IMG/VR virus record: IMGVR_UViG_3300008516_000179 | Coordinates: 1-53,933 of that record | Origin: a virus | DNA: 53,933 nt | Reading direction: 5' to 3' (one strand) | In this document: piece after piece, positions 17,152-25,524 of the stretch | Layout of the letters: every line of letters begins with the position of its first letter | Position numbering within the stretch: the stretch's first letter is position 1 | Notes under the pieces: model-generated | Seen by the model: the letters and a program-made list of their open reading frames with translations, nothing else | The model's database searches: none | What the model was told of the DNA's origin: nothing | Position numbers and translations under genes: made by a program

Positions 17152-18065
17152 GCGAATGATCCTGTCGTGCTTAAGAGCGGACGCTTCCGAATGTAGTCAG
17201 AGAGGATCCTGTCTACTTTAAGGATCCCAGTATGGACACGCTTCGGATTCTGGTAAGAGAAGTCTCCTCCGACTCCGAAAGCTCCTTCTCTCCAGTGATC
17301 GTAAAGCGTCTCGTCGAAGCGATCCATGACCATCATAGCAGCAGCGAGCCTGATCTCTCTGGGACACGAGCTCCATCCGTAAGTCCCCACGATCCGGACA
17401 TTCTCGTGTCCTTTCGGAAAAAGGACGTCAGATCCCCACTCTCTTTGAAGATGACGGAATTCAGCCCACGATCCTCCAGTTGATTCTAGATCCAGGAAGA
17501 TAGATCTTGTGTCGTTAGTCCAGAGCGAGGAATCTATTTCGACTCCCCAAATATAAACAGCAGTCACAGTAAGAATATTCGGAAGGACGCTGGGGAAGAT
17601 TCTGCTTTTTCCGCTTCCGCTCATCTTCATATCGAATGCTTTAGAATAAAAAAAATCGTGAGTGATTCGCTCTATTCTTTCCTCCTCGAGATCCACAGCG
17701 TCGCGCTTATCGTCTGCGTCATAAGTGCTTGGAAAATTTTCCACGTCATCCATGAGAATTTTGAGAGTTTGAGAATTCGCTTCCAGAAGACAGCTCGCTT
17801 CCAGGAGATCACCCATATTATCCTTCGACGCAGCGGAAGACTTTCCGAGCAGCGTCGCATTCCAATCCGCGATCGTGTTAATCACAGTGACGAGTTTCCC
17901 GAGCTCATCATTCGCTGGTGCAGTAAGATCGATGACTGTCGGAGATCCGTCCTTTGTGAGAGTGAGAGAGTTCTCACTCAGTTTGATTGTCGCTGCGGAT
18001 CCGGATCCACAGTAAACAGAGATCGCGTCTTTATCTGTGAGATAGTTTCCTTGAAAACTCTCCAT
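17148..18065 (-). CDS. Head-tail connector adaptor with N-terminal extension
   Basis: A 305-residue protein. The C-terminal part (roughly 120-290) is helical with VRIVGTYGWSSCPREIRLAA and AMMVMDRFDET, the pattern of gp6/gp15-type head-tail adaptors. The first 110 residues form a beta-rich extension (SVYCGSGSAATIKLSENSLT) found in some phage adaptors. It starts a block after a terminator-like hairpin and is coupled to the head-closure gene by ATGA. Confidence 0.7.
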   Translation of the reverse strand: MESFQGNYLTDKDAISVYCGSGSAATIKLSENSLTLTKDGSPTVIDLTAPANDELGKLVTVINTIADWNATLLGKSSAASKDNMGDLLEASCLLEANSQTLKILMDDVENFPSTYDADDKRDAVDLEEERIERITHDFFYSKAFDMKMSGSGKSRIFPSVLPNILTVTAVYIWGVEIDSSLWTNDTRSIFLDLESTGGSWAEFRHLQREWGSDVLFPKGHENVRIVGTYGWSSCPREIRLAAAMMVMDRFDETLYDHWREGAFGVGGDFSYQNPKRVHTGILKVDRILSDYIRKRPLLSTTGSFA

Positions 18066-18085
18066 GAGTCACTCCTTCTTAACGA

Positions 18086-18138
18086 GAAAAAACTAGAGAG
18101 CGAGCTCCAGATTTCAAGATCCAGAGCTCGTGCTCTTT
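18086..18138 (-). terminator. Hairpin with U-tract, possible terminator
   Basis: On the minus strand a long inverted repeat pairs CGAGCTC with GAGCTCG and AGAG with CTCT, with a short loop, followed within a few bases by TTTTTT. It lies in the 106-base gap between two head genes and could lower transcription into the connector block. An imperfect lower stem keeps confidence moderate. Confidence 0.55.
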
Positions 18139-18171
18139 ATCGTTATTAAAAAATTTCTTTGTAAGCGACTC

Positions 18172-18879
18172 TTATCGAGCTTGAACAGCCATGAGATAAT
18201 CGAGATAAAGGCTTTTCGCTGCAGCTTCTCCATTCATGATCGCGAATGACGGAGTCAATTCCTCATCGTCCGGAATGTTTGTCGTGATCTTCTTTGCGGT
18301 GTAAGCAGCTCCGTTTAGATAAGGAACGAGCGTCGAGTATCCGTCGAAATAGAATCCGACTCTCGTCCATGTGTTCGCTGCGAGTACTCCGATCTCATTC
18401 TGTGCTGTCGGAGTGGAATTCTTGACAGCTTCAAAATCTAGCAGCGCGTCTCCATCGTCCTTCTTCCACGCGACACCATCGCTGAATCCAGCGATCAACG
18501 TCGTGTCAGTAATGCAGAGTCCGAAGAGTAGATCGACTTGTATCGGATCCGCAGTCATGAATTTCGCTTCACAGTAGCAGAATTTTCCTGTTTGAAGCTT
18601 GAATGGTTCTCCTAGCCACTGCGCTTGATATGAATCATTGTCTGCAGCAGCATTCGTGACGAGTAGGACTCCTCCTACAATATTCTGCAGAACAGCAGTC
18701 GCGACTCCGTATCCCAGCTCGACTGCAGTGCGCGTCCAATTTCCGGTTATCCATGCCAGAAAGTCTGCTTCGATTCCGTCAAAGCGGACAGCTTCCAGGA
18801 TCGAAAGATATCGGATCCACTCAGCGAGCGGACTCCATATTTTCGTATCCAGCTTTTTTACGTCAGGGATGATTGACAT
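18172..18879 (-). CDS. Putative head decoration/fiber protein, lectin-like
   Basis: A 235-residue protein, beta-rich after a helical start, with aromatic strands and a pattern (WTRVGFYFDGYSTLVPYLNG) like concanavalin-type jelly rolls in phage surface proteins. Lying between the capsid-adjacent gene and the connectors, it may be a capsid decoration or fibre protein. The fold guess comes from the strand pattern only. Confidence 0.55.
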   Translation of the reverse strand: MSIIPDVKKLDTKIWSPLAEWIRYLSILEAVRFDGIEADFLAWITGNWTRTAVELGYGVATAVLQNIVGGVLLVTNAAADNDSYQAQWLGEPFKLQTGKFCYCEAKFMTADPIQVDLLFGLCITDTTLIAGFSDGVAWKKDDGDALLDFEAVKNSTPTAQNEIGVLAANTWTRVGFYFDGYSTLVPYLNGAAYTAKKITTNIPDDEELTPSFAIMNGEAAAKSLYLDYLMAVQAR

Positions 18880-19178
18880 TGAATTCCTCCTAGTGATTCG
18901 AGTAGCTCGGACTTAGTTGACCTGGAGCATCCTTTTATCCGACGTTTCAATGCGAGATTCCGCAGTCTCCGGACTGTAAATCCAGTCAGATCCAGCTTCT
19001 CTCTCACTTCCACGAAAGGAGCCGAGCGCAGATCTTTAAGCTCTTGTTCGTCTGTTTCCCCTGGCCTGCGCCAGAAGCACTCGCGATGAGCTATGAAAAG
19101 TCCTCCTCTGTGCGTCGGAATAATTCGCGATGCTCCGAAGTTTTGAATCTCGTAGATTATGGGAACCGGTTTTGCCAC
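18858..19178 (-). CDS. Small capsid-adjacent protein with SAP/HeH-like C-terminus
   Basis: A 106-residue protein. The end of the sequence (LRNLALKRRIKGCSRSTKSE, then LLESLG) fits the helix-extended-helix (Rho_N/SAP-like) motif often found at the ends of phage head and connector proteins. The N-terminus is beta-like. It directly follows the major capsid gene and overlaps the next gene by 22 bases. A head-completion or decoration role is inferred. Confidence 0.6.
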   Translation of the reverse strand: MAKPVPIIYEIQNFGASRIIPTHRGGLFIAHRECFWRRPGETDEQELKDLRSAPFVEVREKLDLTGFTVRRLRNLALKRRIKGCSRSTKSELLESLGGIQCQSSLT

Positions 19179-19195
19179 ATTGTCCTCCGAGATTC

Positions 19196-20272
19196 TTATC
19201 CGTGAGTAAGTTTCTCGATCAGCACGATCGCATTCACGTTCTCAACAGTGAAGTCACAGCGGATGGAATAGAAGAAGTAGTTCGCTTCATCCGAAGCTTG
19301 TCTCTCAGTCTCGATCTTGATCTCTCTCTGGATTCCCCAGATCAGATTCATCCAGTGCGTGAGCATGGCGTCGCAGTAGTTTCCTGCGTCGAGCTTTCCT
19401 GCAGCGTCAAGCGTGATCGGCATCTGCGGAACGGACACGAGTTTGACTTTTCCGTAAGCATACTCTTCTCCAGCTTTTCCGGTGATAACAGTGTCTCCGA
19501 GAGCAGTCGCTCGCTTTGCCAAAGCATCGAGATAATCCTGTTCGACGTTGTCATTCTGGAAGAATCTTAACTGAGAGAGTCCTCCTTTCTTTTTGTACTT
19601 GGAGGGCATTGTCCGGATCGCTTTGCTATATTTATATTCCTGATCGTATGGAGCAGCAGCTTCTCTCTCAACTATCTTCCCAGCTCTCGCGAAGTCCGCA
19701 GTCGCGTCCAGGACATAGGATCCTCCGGAGACTTCATTGTAATAAGCTTGTCCGACTGCAGAATGAGTGATGACATAGCGCCATCCATCCCACATTGAGC
19801 GAATATCATCTGGAGCAAATCCTCCGAGCGCGTGCGTATCTGAAATATAAGCAGCTTCCTCGACTTCATTCGCGACCTGAGACGCGACCATTTTCATAAC
19901 ATGATCCGTAAATTGATCGTCTGTTTCGACTGTGATATCTTCCAGATCATCGTCATAGATCACGACACAACCTCGAGCTTTTTTGGTCGCCAGCGTGATC
20001 GTGTTGGATCCGAATTCCTTCTTATAGTCGGAAGTTCCGAATGTGTTCGCTGGTTTAAGGAAGCGTCCGGATCCGAATCCGAGTCCTTGAATATTCTTCT
20101 CGCTGTTCTTCATCTTCACGATCCTGCAGTTATTCTTCAGCACGCTCTCATCGACCACGTAATCGATAAAGCGATCAGCTTCCTCCGGTTGCAGCGTGAG
20201 CGATGGGAGAATAGTCAAAGCTTTCTTCATCCGCTCCTTATTTTTCTTCAACAGATTTTTGTTCGTTCTCAT
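19196..20272 (-). CDS. Major capsid protein, HK97-fold
   Basis: A 358-residue protein immediately after the scaffold. The N-terminal helix and arm (LTLQPEEADRFIDYVVDES, then RIVKMKNSEKNIQGLGFG) and an E-loop-like segment followed by a long spine helix region (FTDHVMKMVASQVANEVEEA) match an HK97-like capsid of the type seen with XkdF-type proteases. The C-terminal domain is rich in beta strands. The SD AGGAGGAAACG lies before the ATG. Size and synteny support the call strongly. Confidence 0.85.
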   Translation of the reverse strand: MRTNKNLLKKNKERMKKALTILPSLTLQPEEADRFIDYVVDESVLKNNCRIVKMKNSEKNIQGLGFGSGRFLKPANTFGTSDYKKEFGSNTITLATKKARGCVVIYDDDLEDITVETDDQFTDHVMKMVASQVANEVEEAAYISDTHALGGFAPDDIRSMWDGWRYVITHSAVGQAYYNEVSGGSYVLDATADFARAGKIVEREAAAPYDQEYKYSKAIRTMPSKYKKKGGLSQLRFFQNDNVEQDYLDALAKRATALGDTVITGKAGEEYAYGKVKLVSVPQMPITLDAAGKLDAGNYCDAMLTHWMNLIWGIQREIKIETERQASDEANYFFYSIRCDFTVENVNAIVLIEKLTHG

Positions 20273-20318
20273 CGTTTCCTCCTGATTTTTACGAACTGTT
20301 TTTGTCGTGAATCAGATC

Positions 20319-21287
20319 TTAATCGCTGTCTTTAGGAGCAGCGAGAGAAAAGCTCCACGATCCTTTTTTCTTGACGTCCTCGTCTTCCAGATCTTCATCT
20401 TCTTCAGCATCATTTCCTTTGAGAGACTTCTTCACTCCTTTCTGTTTTGCGATCTTGTTGACAGTCTTCGTCAGGCTCTCGATTTTCTCCATGAGCTCAC
20501 TGTCTTCCTTCTTGATTTTCTTTTTGCTCTTGTCCTCGTCGTCGTCGTCTTCCTCATCGTCTTCTTCTGGATCGTCATCCGCTTTCTTCAGATCTTTAAG
20601 AGTGTCCATAATCTGATCGAGCTGCTTCTCAACGTCGCTCTTCTGTGCGCTTTCTGGAATAAGTCCCTTCAGAAGCTTCAGAGCTTCCGGAGCTTTTTCG
20701 AGCAGCGCCACGATTTTTTTGAGTCTCGAGACTGTATCCTTCGAGAGTTTTGCTCCAGCTTTCTTCACGTCCTCGTCGTCGTCGGCTTTTTCTGCAGCGT
20801 ATCCATAAGACGCGAACTTCGCGAGCGTATTGATTGCAGTTTTGACGTCATCGGGATATTGGCCTTTGTACTTACTCAGGAGAGAAAGTGCTCCTTTCAG
20901 AGCTTTTCCTGCTTCCGGAGGAATCTTCTCTTCGGCTTTTTCGACCAGCTCGAGCTCTTCTTCTGTGAGCTCCTCGTCGTCTTCCTCCAGAAAAGTTTTT
21001 AAGATTTCAGAAAGTGTTTTCATCCGCGTTCTCCTTTTTTTAAAAGTGATCTCAGTGTCGGAGCTTAATAAATTTTCTCCGCACTCAGGACACTCCTCGC
21101 TCGCACTCTTTACAAAGTCGACGAGAGCTTCCTGATGACCACAGGACGGACAGGAGATAATTCCATTCGGAATAGTCCGGACTTTCTTATCCACGTCCGC
21201 TTTTCGGAATAGGAACTTCCTTTTCGTTGCTGGAACGTCGACGAGAGAGATCTCGTCTAGCTCGATATCTTCAAGCTTGAATGGCAT
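20319..21287 (-). CDS. Capsid scaffold protein with N-terminal zinc ribbon
   Basis: A 322-residue, highly charged, helical protein with acidic runs (DDDPEEDDEEDDDDED) and coiled-coil segments, typical of scaffolds. The start DEISLVDVPATKRKFLF matches the N-terminal LVD-x-PA segment of XkdF-type prohead proteins. A four-Cys zinc ribbon (Cys46, 49, 66, 69) follows. The protease half of an XkdF protein appears instead at the C-terminus of the upstream ligase fusion, so the two genes may be a split version of one ancestral protease-scaffold gene. Confidence 0.8.
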   Translation of the reverse strand: MPFKLEDIELDEISLVDVPATKRKFLFRKADVDKKVRTIPNGIISCPSCGHQEALVDFVKSASEECPECGENLLSSDTEITFKKRRTRMKTLSEILKTFLEEDDEELTEEELELVEKAEEKIPPEAGKALKGALSLLSKYKGQYPDDVKTAINTLAKFASYGYAAEKADDDEDVKKAGAKLSKDTVSRLKKIVALLEKAPEALKLLKGLIPESAQKSDVEKQLDQIMDTLKDLKKADDDPEEDDEEDDDDEDKSKKKIKKEDSELMEKIESLTKTVNKIAKQKGVKKSLKGNDAEEDEDLEDEDVKKKGSWSFSLAAPKDSD

Positions 21288-21328
21288 GTTCCGCTCCTGA
21301 AATTTTTTTCTGATCCCCCCAACTTTGC

Positions 21329-21384
21329 AAAAAAAAAGCGAAGCCGAGAAGGATCTTTACGTCGGATCCTTTTCAACTTCGCTT
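21329..21384 (-). terminator. Strong intrinsic terminator before the scaffold gene
   Basis: The minus strand shows AAGCGAAG (377-384 side) pairing with CTTCGCTT (336-343 side), an inner AAGGATC/GATCCTT pairing, and a run of nine T residues. It stands about 40 bases upstream of the scaffold start and downstream of a TTGACA promoter. Confidence 0.75.
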
Positions 21385-21465
21385 ATCGACGAAAGCTTCT
21401 GTCCTGGATGGACAGACTTATTTCTCGATCAAGTGAATTGAAAGCTATCCATCACCGTCATATCG
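21340..21465 (-). ncRNA. Candidate small RNA or attenuated leader before scaffold
   Basis: The 333-base gap 21288-21620 contains no supported gene. A TTGACA-18-TATCTT promoter predicts a start near 21465 and the terminator ends near 21329, so a transcript of about 130 bases would be made. Alternatively this is a leader with attenuation in front of scaffold and capsid. No known RNA family is recognised. Confidence 0.4.
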
Positions 21466-21471
21466 TTGTAG

Positions 21472-21501
21472 AAGATAAATATAAGTTCAAGAGCTTGTCA
21501 A
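21472..21501 (-). promoter_or_regulatory. Sigma70-like promoter, TTGACA-18-TATCTT
   Basis: A perfect -35 TTGACA (21496-21501) with a -10-like TATCTT (21472-21477), 18-base spacing, in the only large gap of the head region. Tandem ACTCCGGAGT palindromes lie about 11 bases upstream, where an activator or repressor could bind. Confidence 0.5.
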
Positions 21502-21511
21502 GGATTATTTT

Positions 21512-21532
21512 ACTCCGGAGTTACTCCGGAGT
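21512..21532. repeat. Tandem ACTCCGGAGT palindromes (2 units)
   Basis: Two copies of the 10-bp palindrome ACTCCGGAGT, 11 bp apart, so on the same face of the helix. The same motif appears at 29115-29135 and 45697-45728. Here it sits just upstream of the TTGACA box. Confidence 0.6.
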
Positions 21533-21620
21533 AGATCCGGAGCTCCTCGAGAAGACAGTGAATGCAATGATATACGTCGGAAAGAGGTTGTCGCTTAGAC
21601 GCGATCTCAGAGCGTTTTTT

Positions 21621-24509
21621 TTATTCGACTTTCTCCTTTTTCCTCCGATGAGCGACTCCAGCCATGGAGAAGCCAGTGAGCTCTCCGTCCTTCACTTTCT
21701 TCCACAGCGCAGCGTCGCGGATTCGGATAATCAGGATCCAGGATCCTTTTTTGATTTTTTCTTTTGCGATCTCAAGATCCTGTGGAGCGATATAGTTTTC
21801 TAAGATATTTATTTTCGAAGAGATTGCGATTCCTTCATGCTGCAGCTTGAATCTCCTAGCGTGCTCCATGTAATAATAGCAAGCTTGTCGGATCTCCTCT
21901 TCAGTGGAGAAGTCTCCTTGCGAGTCCTCCTCCTTTGGCTCGTATACGATTCCTCCGACGATCTGCTCGTCCTCCTTCACTTTGAAGATCGGAACTGTAT
22001 CCGGAAGTCTCTTCTGAATCGTCTCGTCATAGTCAGTCTCCTTGAGTCTCGACAGCATCCAGACGCGCTTTCCTCCTTCTACTGGAACGAAAGCAAAGAG
22101 ATAATTTCCTGTCAGATATCTATTCTTGAAGCGGATCTTCTTCGCGTGCTCATCCGCAAGATAGATCTCCCAGTGAAGCTTGTCCATCTGGATCATAGAA
22201 GCATACTGATTCGCGCTGGCTCCGGATTCTCCTGGTTTAAAAATATGGACAGATCGCTCTCCGATCAGCATCCATCCGAGAGATCCTCGCACGACTTTAG
22301 TCTTCGTCTCTCCAGCTCGCGATTGCTTCCATGCAAAGCGAAGCTTTCCTTGAGTGTGAAGCTTCTTGAGCTTCTGGAGTCCGGAGATATTTCCGATCAT
22401 GATCTCGCCACCTTCCCAGAAGTTCTCTCCTTCTCTATGCAATCTCATGTCAATGTGAGCTCCATGCTCTCCGATCGCTGCATGGAGAGTGTTCTGCAGC
22501 TTCGAAGGATCCTGTCTCGCGATCATGATCTTTTTCTCAACGCTCTTTAGATCTTCCGCTTCTTCATCGCTCAATCCCATAATATGAATCTGGATCACTG
22601 CAGATCCTTTGTCTCCAACTTTAAAATCGATATTTCCGAATTCGGATCCTTTTCCTTCGTCGTCCTTATGGAGCTGTCCGTATCCTGGACGCTCTCTCCT
22701 TCTCATCTGTCCCCCACACTTAGGACACTCGAGATCTATGCAGTGCTCTTCAGTCTCAATCGTATGTCCGCATTCAAGACACTCGCAGAGAAACTTCTCT
22801 TCAGCTTTTGTCCTCTTCAGCTTTGCGAGAGTCTTCGCTTGCTCCTTTGTTGTCAACGCTGTTCCTCGAGGTTTTAAGGAACGCACGATCGGATTATCCC
22901 ATGTAAAGGAATTTTTCTTCTCGTCGTACTTCACTTCAGCGACAGCGATCTCCAGAACGTCTCCGACTTTCGCTTTGATCTTCGTCGCGTATGTCCGTCC
23001 GATCGGAGCTCCATCCTGGATCTCGCATGTATAGATCCATCCTCCTCCTTCCTTCGATTCGACTTTCACGACTCGAGCTCGGATCTCCTTCATGTTCTTG
23101 AACTTCGCCCAGTCCGGAGTTGATCCTTTCAACGGATACTTTGAATTGACAGCTTTACACATAGCTCCTTCGGAATGCTTTTCCTCCGAATGCTTTTTTA
23201 CTGCAGCGCGGAATCGAGCTTCAGTCTTCGCAATCGTGGGGACAACTTTCTCCACATTGAGCTCGTCGACTTTAGAGAAAATCTGCGATAGAGAATCCTG
23301 ACGACTTCGCCATTCATTGTTATCAAGCGGAGTGTTATGGTAGTAGAGACAGTCGAAACAGAAGATCTTTGCTTTGAAAGCTGGAGGATCTTTCGACATT
23401 ATATAAGTCGGCATGTCCTTCCTGTCGATCTTCCCACCTTCTGAGCTGTAGACTAGCAGCTCTCCATCCAGGACAAAATTATCCTTGAAGGACTGAATCT
23501 CCTTCTTAAGATCCGGAAGACGTTCTGAGAGATCTCGCTTCGCGTCTTCTGAAAAGATCTTCACGTCCTTATCATGCTTATGGATCTGGACACGGAATCC
23601 GTCGAACTTCGTCTCCACTGCGACTCCAGGATCCGGAAGATATCCGGACGCCCAGATCTTGACAAGCTCATCGATGGATCCGAACTCATGCTTTCCGTAT
23701 CCTCCTGCAGACTTGAGTGGAGTGAAAGGACGTCCGAGCGTGATTGACGCTTTCTCAAACTTTCTGCAGATTCCATCTAGCGTCTCCTCATCTCCGCAGA
23801 TCAAACAGCGAGGATGACCATTCTTGTGAGTCCACTTCGCAGGCATAAAAGGATGAGGAAACTTCGCTTGTTCTGCGTTCCTCCGGATCCTCTCGCTCTC
23901 TTCCTCGTATTCTTTGTGCTCCTTCATCTTCCGGTCAAGCTTCTTCGCTTTTGAGATATCCATTTCCTTGACTCGCTTGATCTCCATAAGATCTTTAGGA
24001 CGGAGCACTAGATCAAAGAGAGAGATATAGGAGGAGTGGGGCCCCGCAGCGTGATAGATAAATTCAATATCTTTTTTCACATGCTTTTGAAGAGCTCGTC
24101 CCAGCTTCAGCTCCAGTGTTTCATCTCTCGCTTCTTCGTTGAATCTAAGAACGACGTCTATATCTTGCGCTTCTTCCGGATTCCGGACAAAGGATCCTGC
24201 GATTGAGCAAAAGTCCGGAATGATAACGAGATCTCCGAATTCGGAAACAGAAAATTTGTAATTAGACTTATTGAAAATATAGCTCTCAATCGTATTCAGC
24301 TTTTTGTAGTAGATTCCTCTCTTTGACATTTCCTTTGTCAGGATTTTATATTTCTGCAGAAGATAATTTCGCCCTAGCACTCCGGAAGTTTTGAGCTCGT
24401 TTCCATGGAAGTTTGATTTCCAGAGCTGATCGATTATCGTCCTCAAAGGAGGAAGCTCTTCACTTCTTTCTCTATCGAGTGACTTTGTCGTGATCTCTTC
24501 TATTCGCAT
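21621..24509 (-). CDS. Fusion: NTase-like, ATP DNA ligase, LigD-PE-like, XkdF prohead protease
   Basis: Start at ATG 24509 (TAATGCAATG after the methyltransferase, SD AGAGGT), 962 residues. Regions in order: about 85-145 a nucleotidyltransferase-like segment (SIAGSFVRNPEEAQDIDVVL); 235-248 a short Cys pair; 295-475 an ATP-dependent ligase core with ETKFDGFR (Lys301), FVLDGELLVY, EGAMCK and WAKFK; 476-550 an OB fold; 575-600 a zinc ribbon; 635-825 a LigD 3'-phosphoesterase-like domain (HGAHIDMRLHREG); 848-955 an XkdF-like domain (EDSQGDFSTEEEI, LENYIAPQDLEI, GELTGFSMAGVA). It lies just upstream of scaffold and capsid, as the protease should. Joining DNA repair and capsid maturation in one chain is very unusual. 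Whether it is processed is unknown. Confidence 0.85.
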   Translation of the reverse strand: MRIEEITTKSLDRERSEELPPLRTIIDQLWKSNFHGNELKTSGVLGRNYLLQKYKILTKEMSKRGIYYKKLNTIESYIFNKSNYKFSVSEFGDLVIIPDFCSIAGSFVRNPEEAQDIDVVLRFNEEARDETLELKLGRALQKHVKKDIEFIYHAAGPHSSYISLFDLVLRPKDLMEIKRVKEMDISKAKKLDRKMKEHKEYEEESERIRRNAEQAKFPHPFMPAKWTHKNGHPRCLICGDEETLDGICRKFEKASITLGRPFTPLKSAGGYGKHEFGSIDELVKIWASGYLPDPGVAVETKFDGFRVQIHKHDKDVKIFSEDAKRDLSERLPDLKKEIQSFKDNFVLDGELLVYSSEGGKIDRKDMPTYIMSKDPPAFKAKIFCFDCLYYHNTPLDNNEWRSRQDSLSQIFSKVDELNVEKVVPTIAKTEARFRAAVKKHSEEKHSEGAMCKAVNSKYPLKGSTPDWAKFKNMKEIRARVVKVESKEGGGWIYTCEIQDGAPIGRTYATKIKAKVGDVLEIAVAEVKYDEKKNSFTWDNPIVRSLKPRGTALTTKEQAKTLAKLKRTKAEEKFLCECLECGHTIETEEHCIDLECPKCGGQMRRRERPGYGQLHKDDEGKGSEFGNIDFKVGDKGSAVIQIHIMGLSDEEAEDLKSVEKKIMIARQDPSKLQNTLHAAIGEHGAHIDMRLHREGENFWEGGEIMIGNISGLQKLKKLHTQGKLRFAWKQSRAGETKTKVVRGSLGWMLIGERSVHIFKPGESGASANQYASMIQMDKLHWEIYLADEHAKKIRFKNRYLTGNYLFAFVPVEGGKRVWMLSRLKETDYDETIQKRLPDTVPIFKVKEDEQIVGGIVYEPKEEDSQGDFSTEEEIRQACYYYMEHARRFKLQHEGIAISSKINILENYIAPQDLEIAKEKIKKGSWILIIRIRDAALWKKVKDGELTGFSMAGVAHRRKKEKVE

Positions 24510-24513
24510 TGCA

Positions 24514-25392
24514 TTACCTCTTTTTAAGGAATAGAGCTCCGAAAGTGTATGGAGCATAATTGTATCGCGGATGACCCAGATATGTCTTTCCGTTGTCATA
24601 GAGCTCCTGATTATATTGGATCTCAAAGAGTCCTTCATCCAGCAGGAAGCACTTCCGGAGATCTTCCGGAGTAGACATGAGCTGATCCTTCCATTCAAAA
24701 GGATCCTGGGGATCCGGACGGAAAATCGCAGGACGAGGATTCTTATAGTCGAACGTGATCGTCAGCGTTCCTCCAGGGACTAGCGTCCGATGATATTCTC
24801 TGATCGCACGCTGGCGCTGGTGAATCGTGAGATGCTCCATGACGCAGATCGAGAAGATCGCGTCAAAGGATCCAGGAGGAAAGATCTCGAGCTTTGTAAT
24901 ATCCTGGACGATCGAGGAGCTCCAATGAGGAGTCTGAGGATCATTACTCAGCCATGTCTTGATCTGCGCGATCCGCTGCGCTTGCTCCACGAGCTTCTCA
25001 TCCAGCTCGCAGGAGAAGACTTTATATTTCCGGAGCTCGGAGAGATACGCCCAGAATAAGGAGCACGCTCCTCCTGCGTCCAGGATCCACCATCCATCCT
25101 TGAGCAGAGTATGCTTCAGAGCCCAGAAGATCTCCCAGTATAGGAACCAAGGAAAGTGCGGATCGTCTGCAGCTCCAGGAATAGGAATGTATCCTCCTGG
25201 AGTTCCGCAGTTCCGCGAGTCTTTTTCCGGATTTGCTGGGACGTCAGTTAAAGTTCCATGCCATCCGGAAAGATGGAGATTGAGATTTTGGAAACTCCGG
25301 ATCAGGAGATTGAGCTCTTTTATAAGCTTCGCAGCGTCCTCATGTAAAAAAAGATCATCTCGATCCATGGTTTTATTTATATGTTCAATCAT
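24514..25392 (-). CDS. Class I SAM-dependent methyltransferase
   Basis: A 292-residue protein. Motif I WWILDAGGACSLF is at about 101-113, FDAIFSICVMEHL follows, and RTLVPGGTLTITFDY is the usual post-motif strand. It resembles Methyltransf_11/23 enzymes and has an extra 90-residue N-terminus. It overlaps a 44-residue gene by ATGA and precedes the ligase-protease fusion by 4 bases, within head genes. The substrate is unknown. A capsid, glycan or small-molecule target is possible. Confidence 0.75.
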   Translation of the reverse strand: MIEHINKTMDRDDLFLHEDAAKLIKELNLLIRSFQNLNLHLSGWHGTLTDVPANPEKDSRNCGTPGGYIPIPGAADDPHFPWFLYWEIFWALKHTLLKDGWWILDAGGACSLFWAYLSELRKYKVFSCELDEKLVEQAQRIAQIKTWLSNDPQTPHWSSSIVQDITKLEIFPPGSFDAIFSICVMEHLTIHQRQRAIREYHRTLVPGGTLTITFDYKNPRPAIFRPDPQDPFEWKDQLMSTPEDLRKCFLLDEGLFEIQYNQELYDNGKTYLGHPRYNYAPYTFGALFLKKR

Positions 25393-25523
25393 TTTTTCCT
25401 CCTTTTCTTCTCCTCTTTCTCGCGCTCCTCCTTGATTCTCCTCTCCATCTTCGGAGTCCAGTAAGTAGCAAGAGAATCTTTATCGATCTCAAATCCTTTT
25501 GGGAATGGATTTTTCTTCGCCAT
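25389..25523 (-). CDS. 44-residue charged protein
   Basis: ATG 25523 follows AGGAGGATAGA and the stop overlaps the methyltransferase ATG as ATGA. The product MAKKNPFPKGFEIDKDSL ends in a strongly charged helix (IKEEREKEEKKRRKK). It immediately follows the stop of the Mu-F gene. Coding is well supported by SD and coupling, although it is very short. Function unknown. Confidence 0.7.
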   Translation of the reverse strand: MAKKNPFPKGFEIDKDSLATYWTPKMERRIKEEREKEEKKRRKK

Positions 25524-25524
25524 T

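Noticed and set aside
21408-21803. Plus-strand frame across the gap and the end of the ligase fusion
   Set aside because: No SD, and half of it is the complement of conserved XkdF coding sequence.
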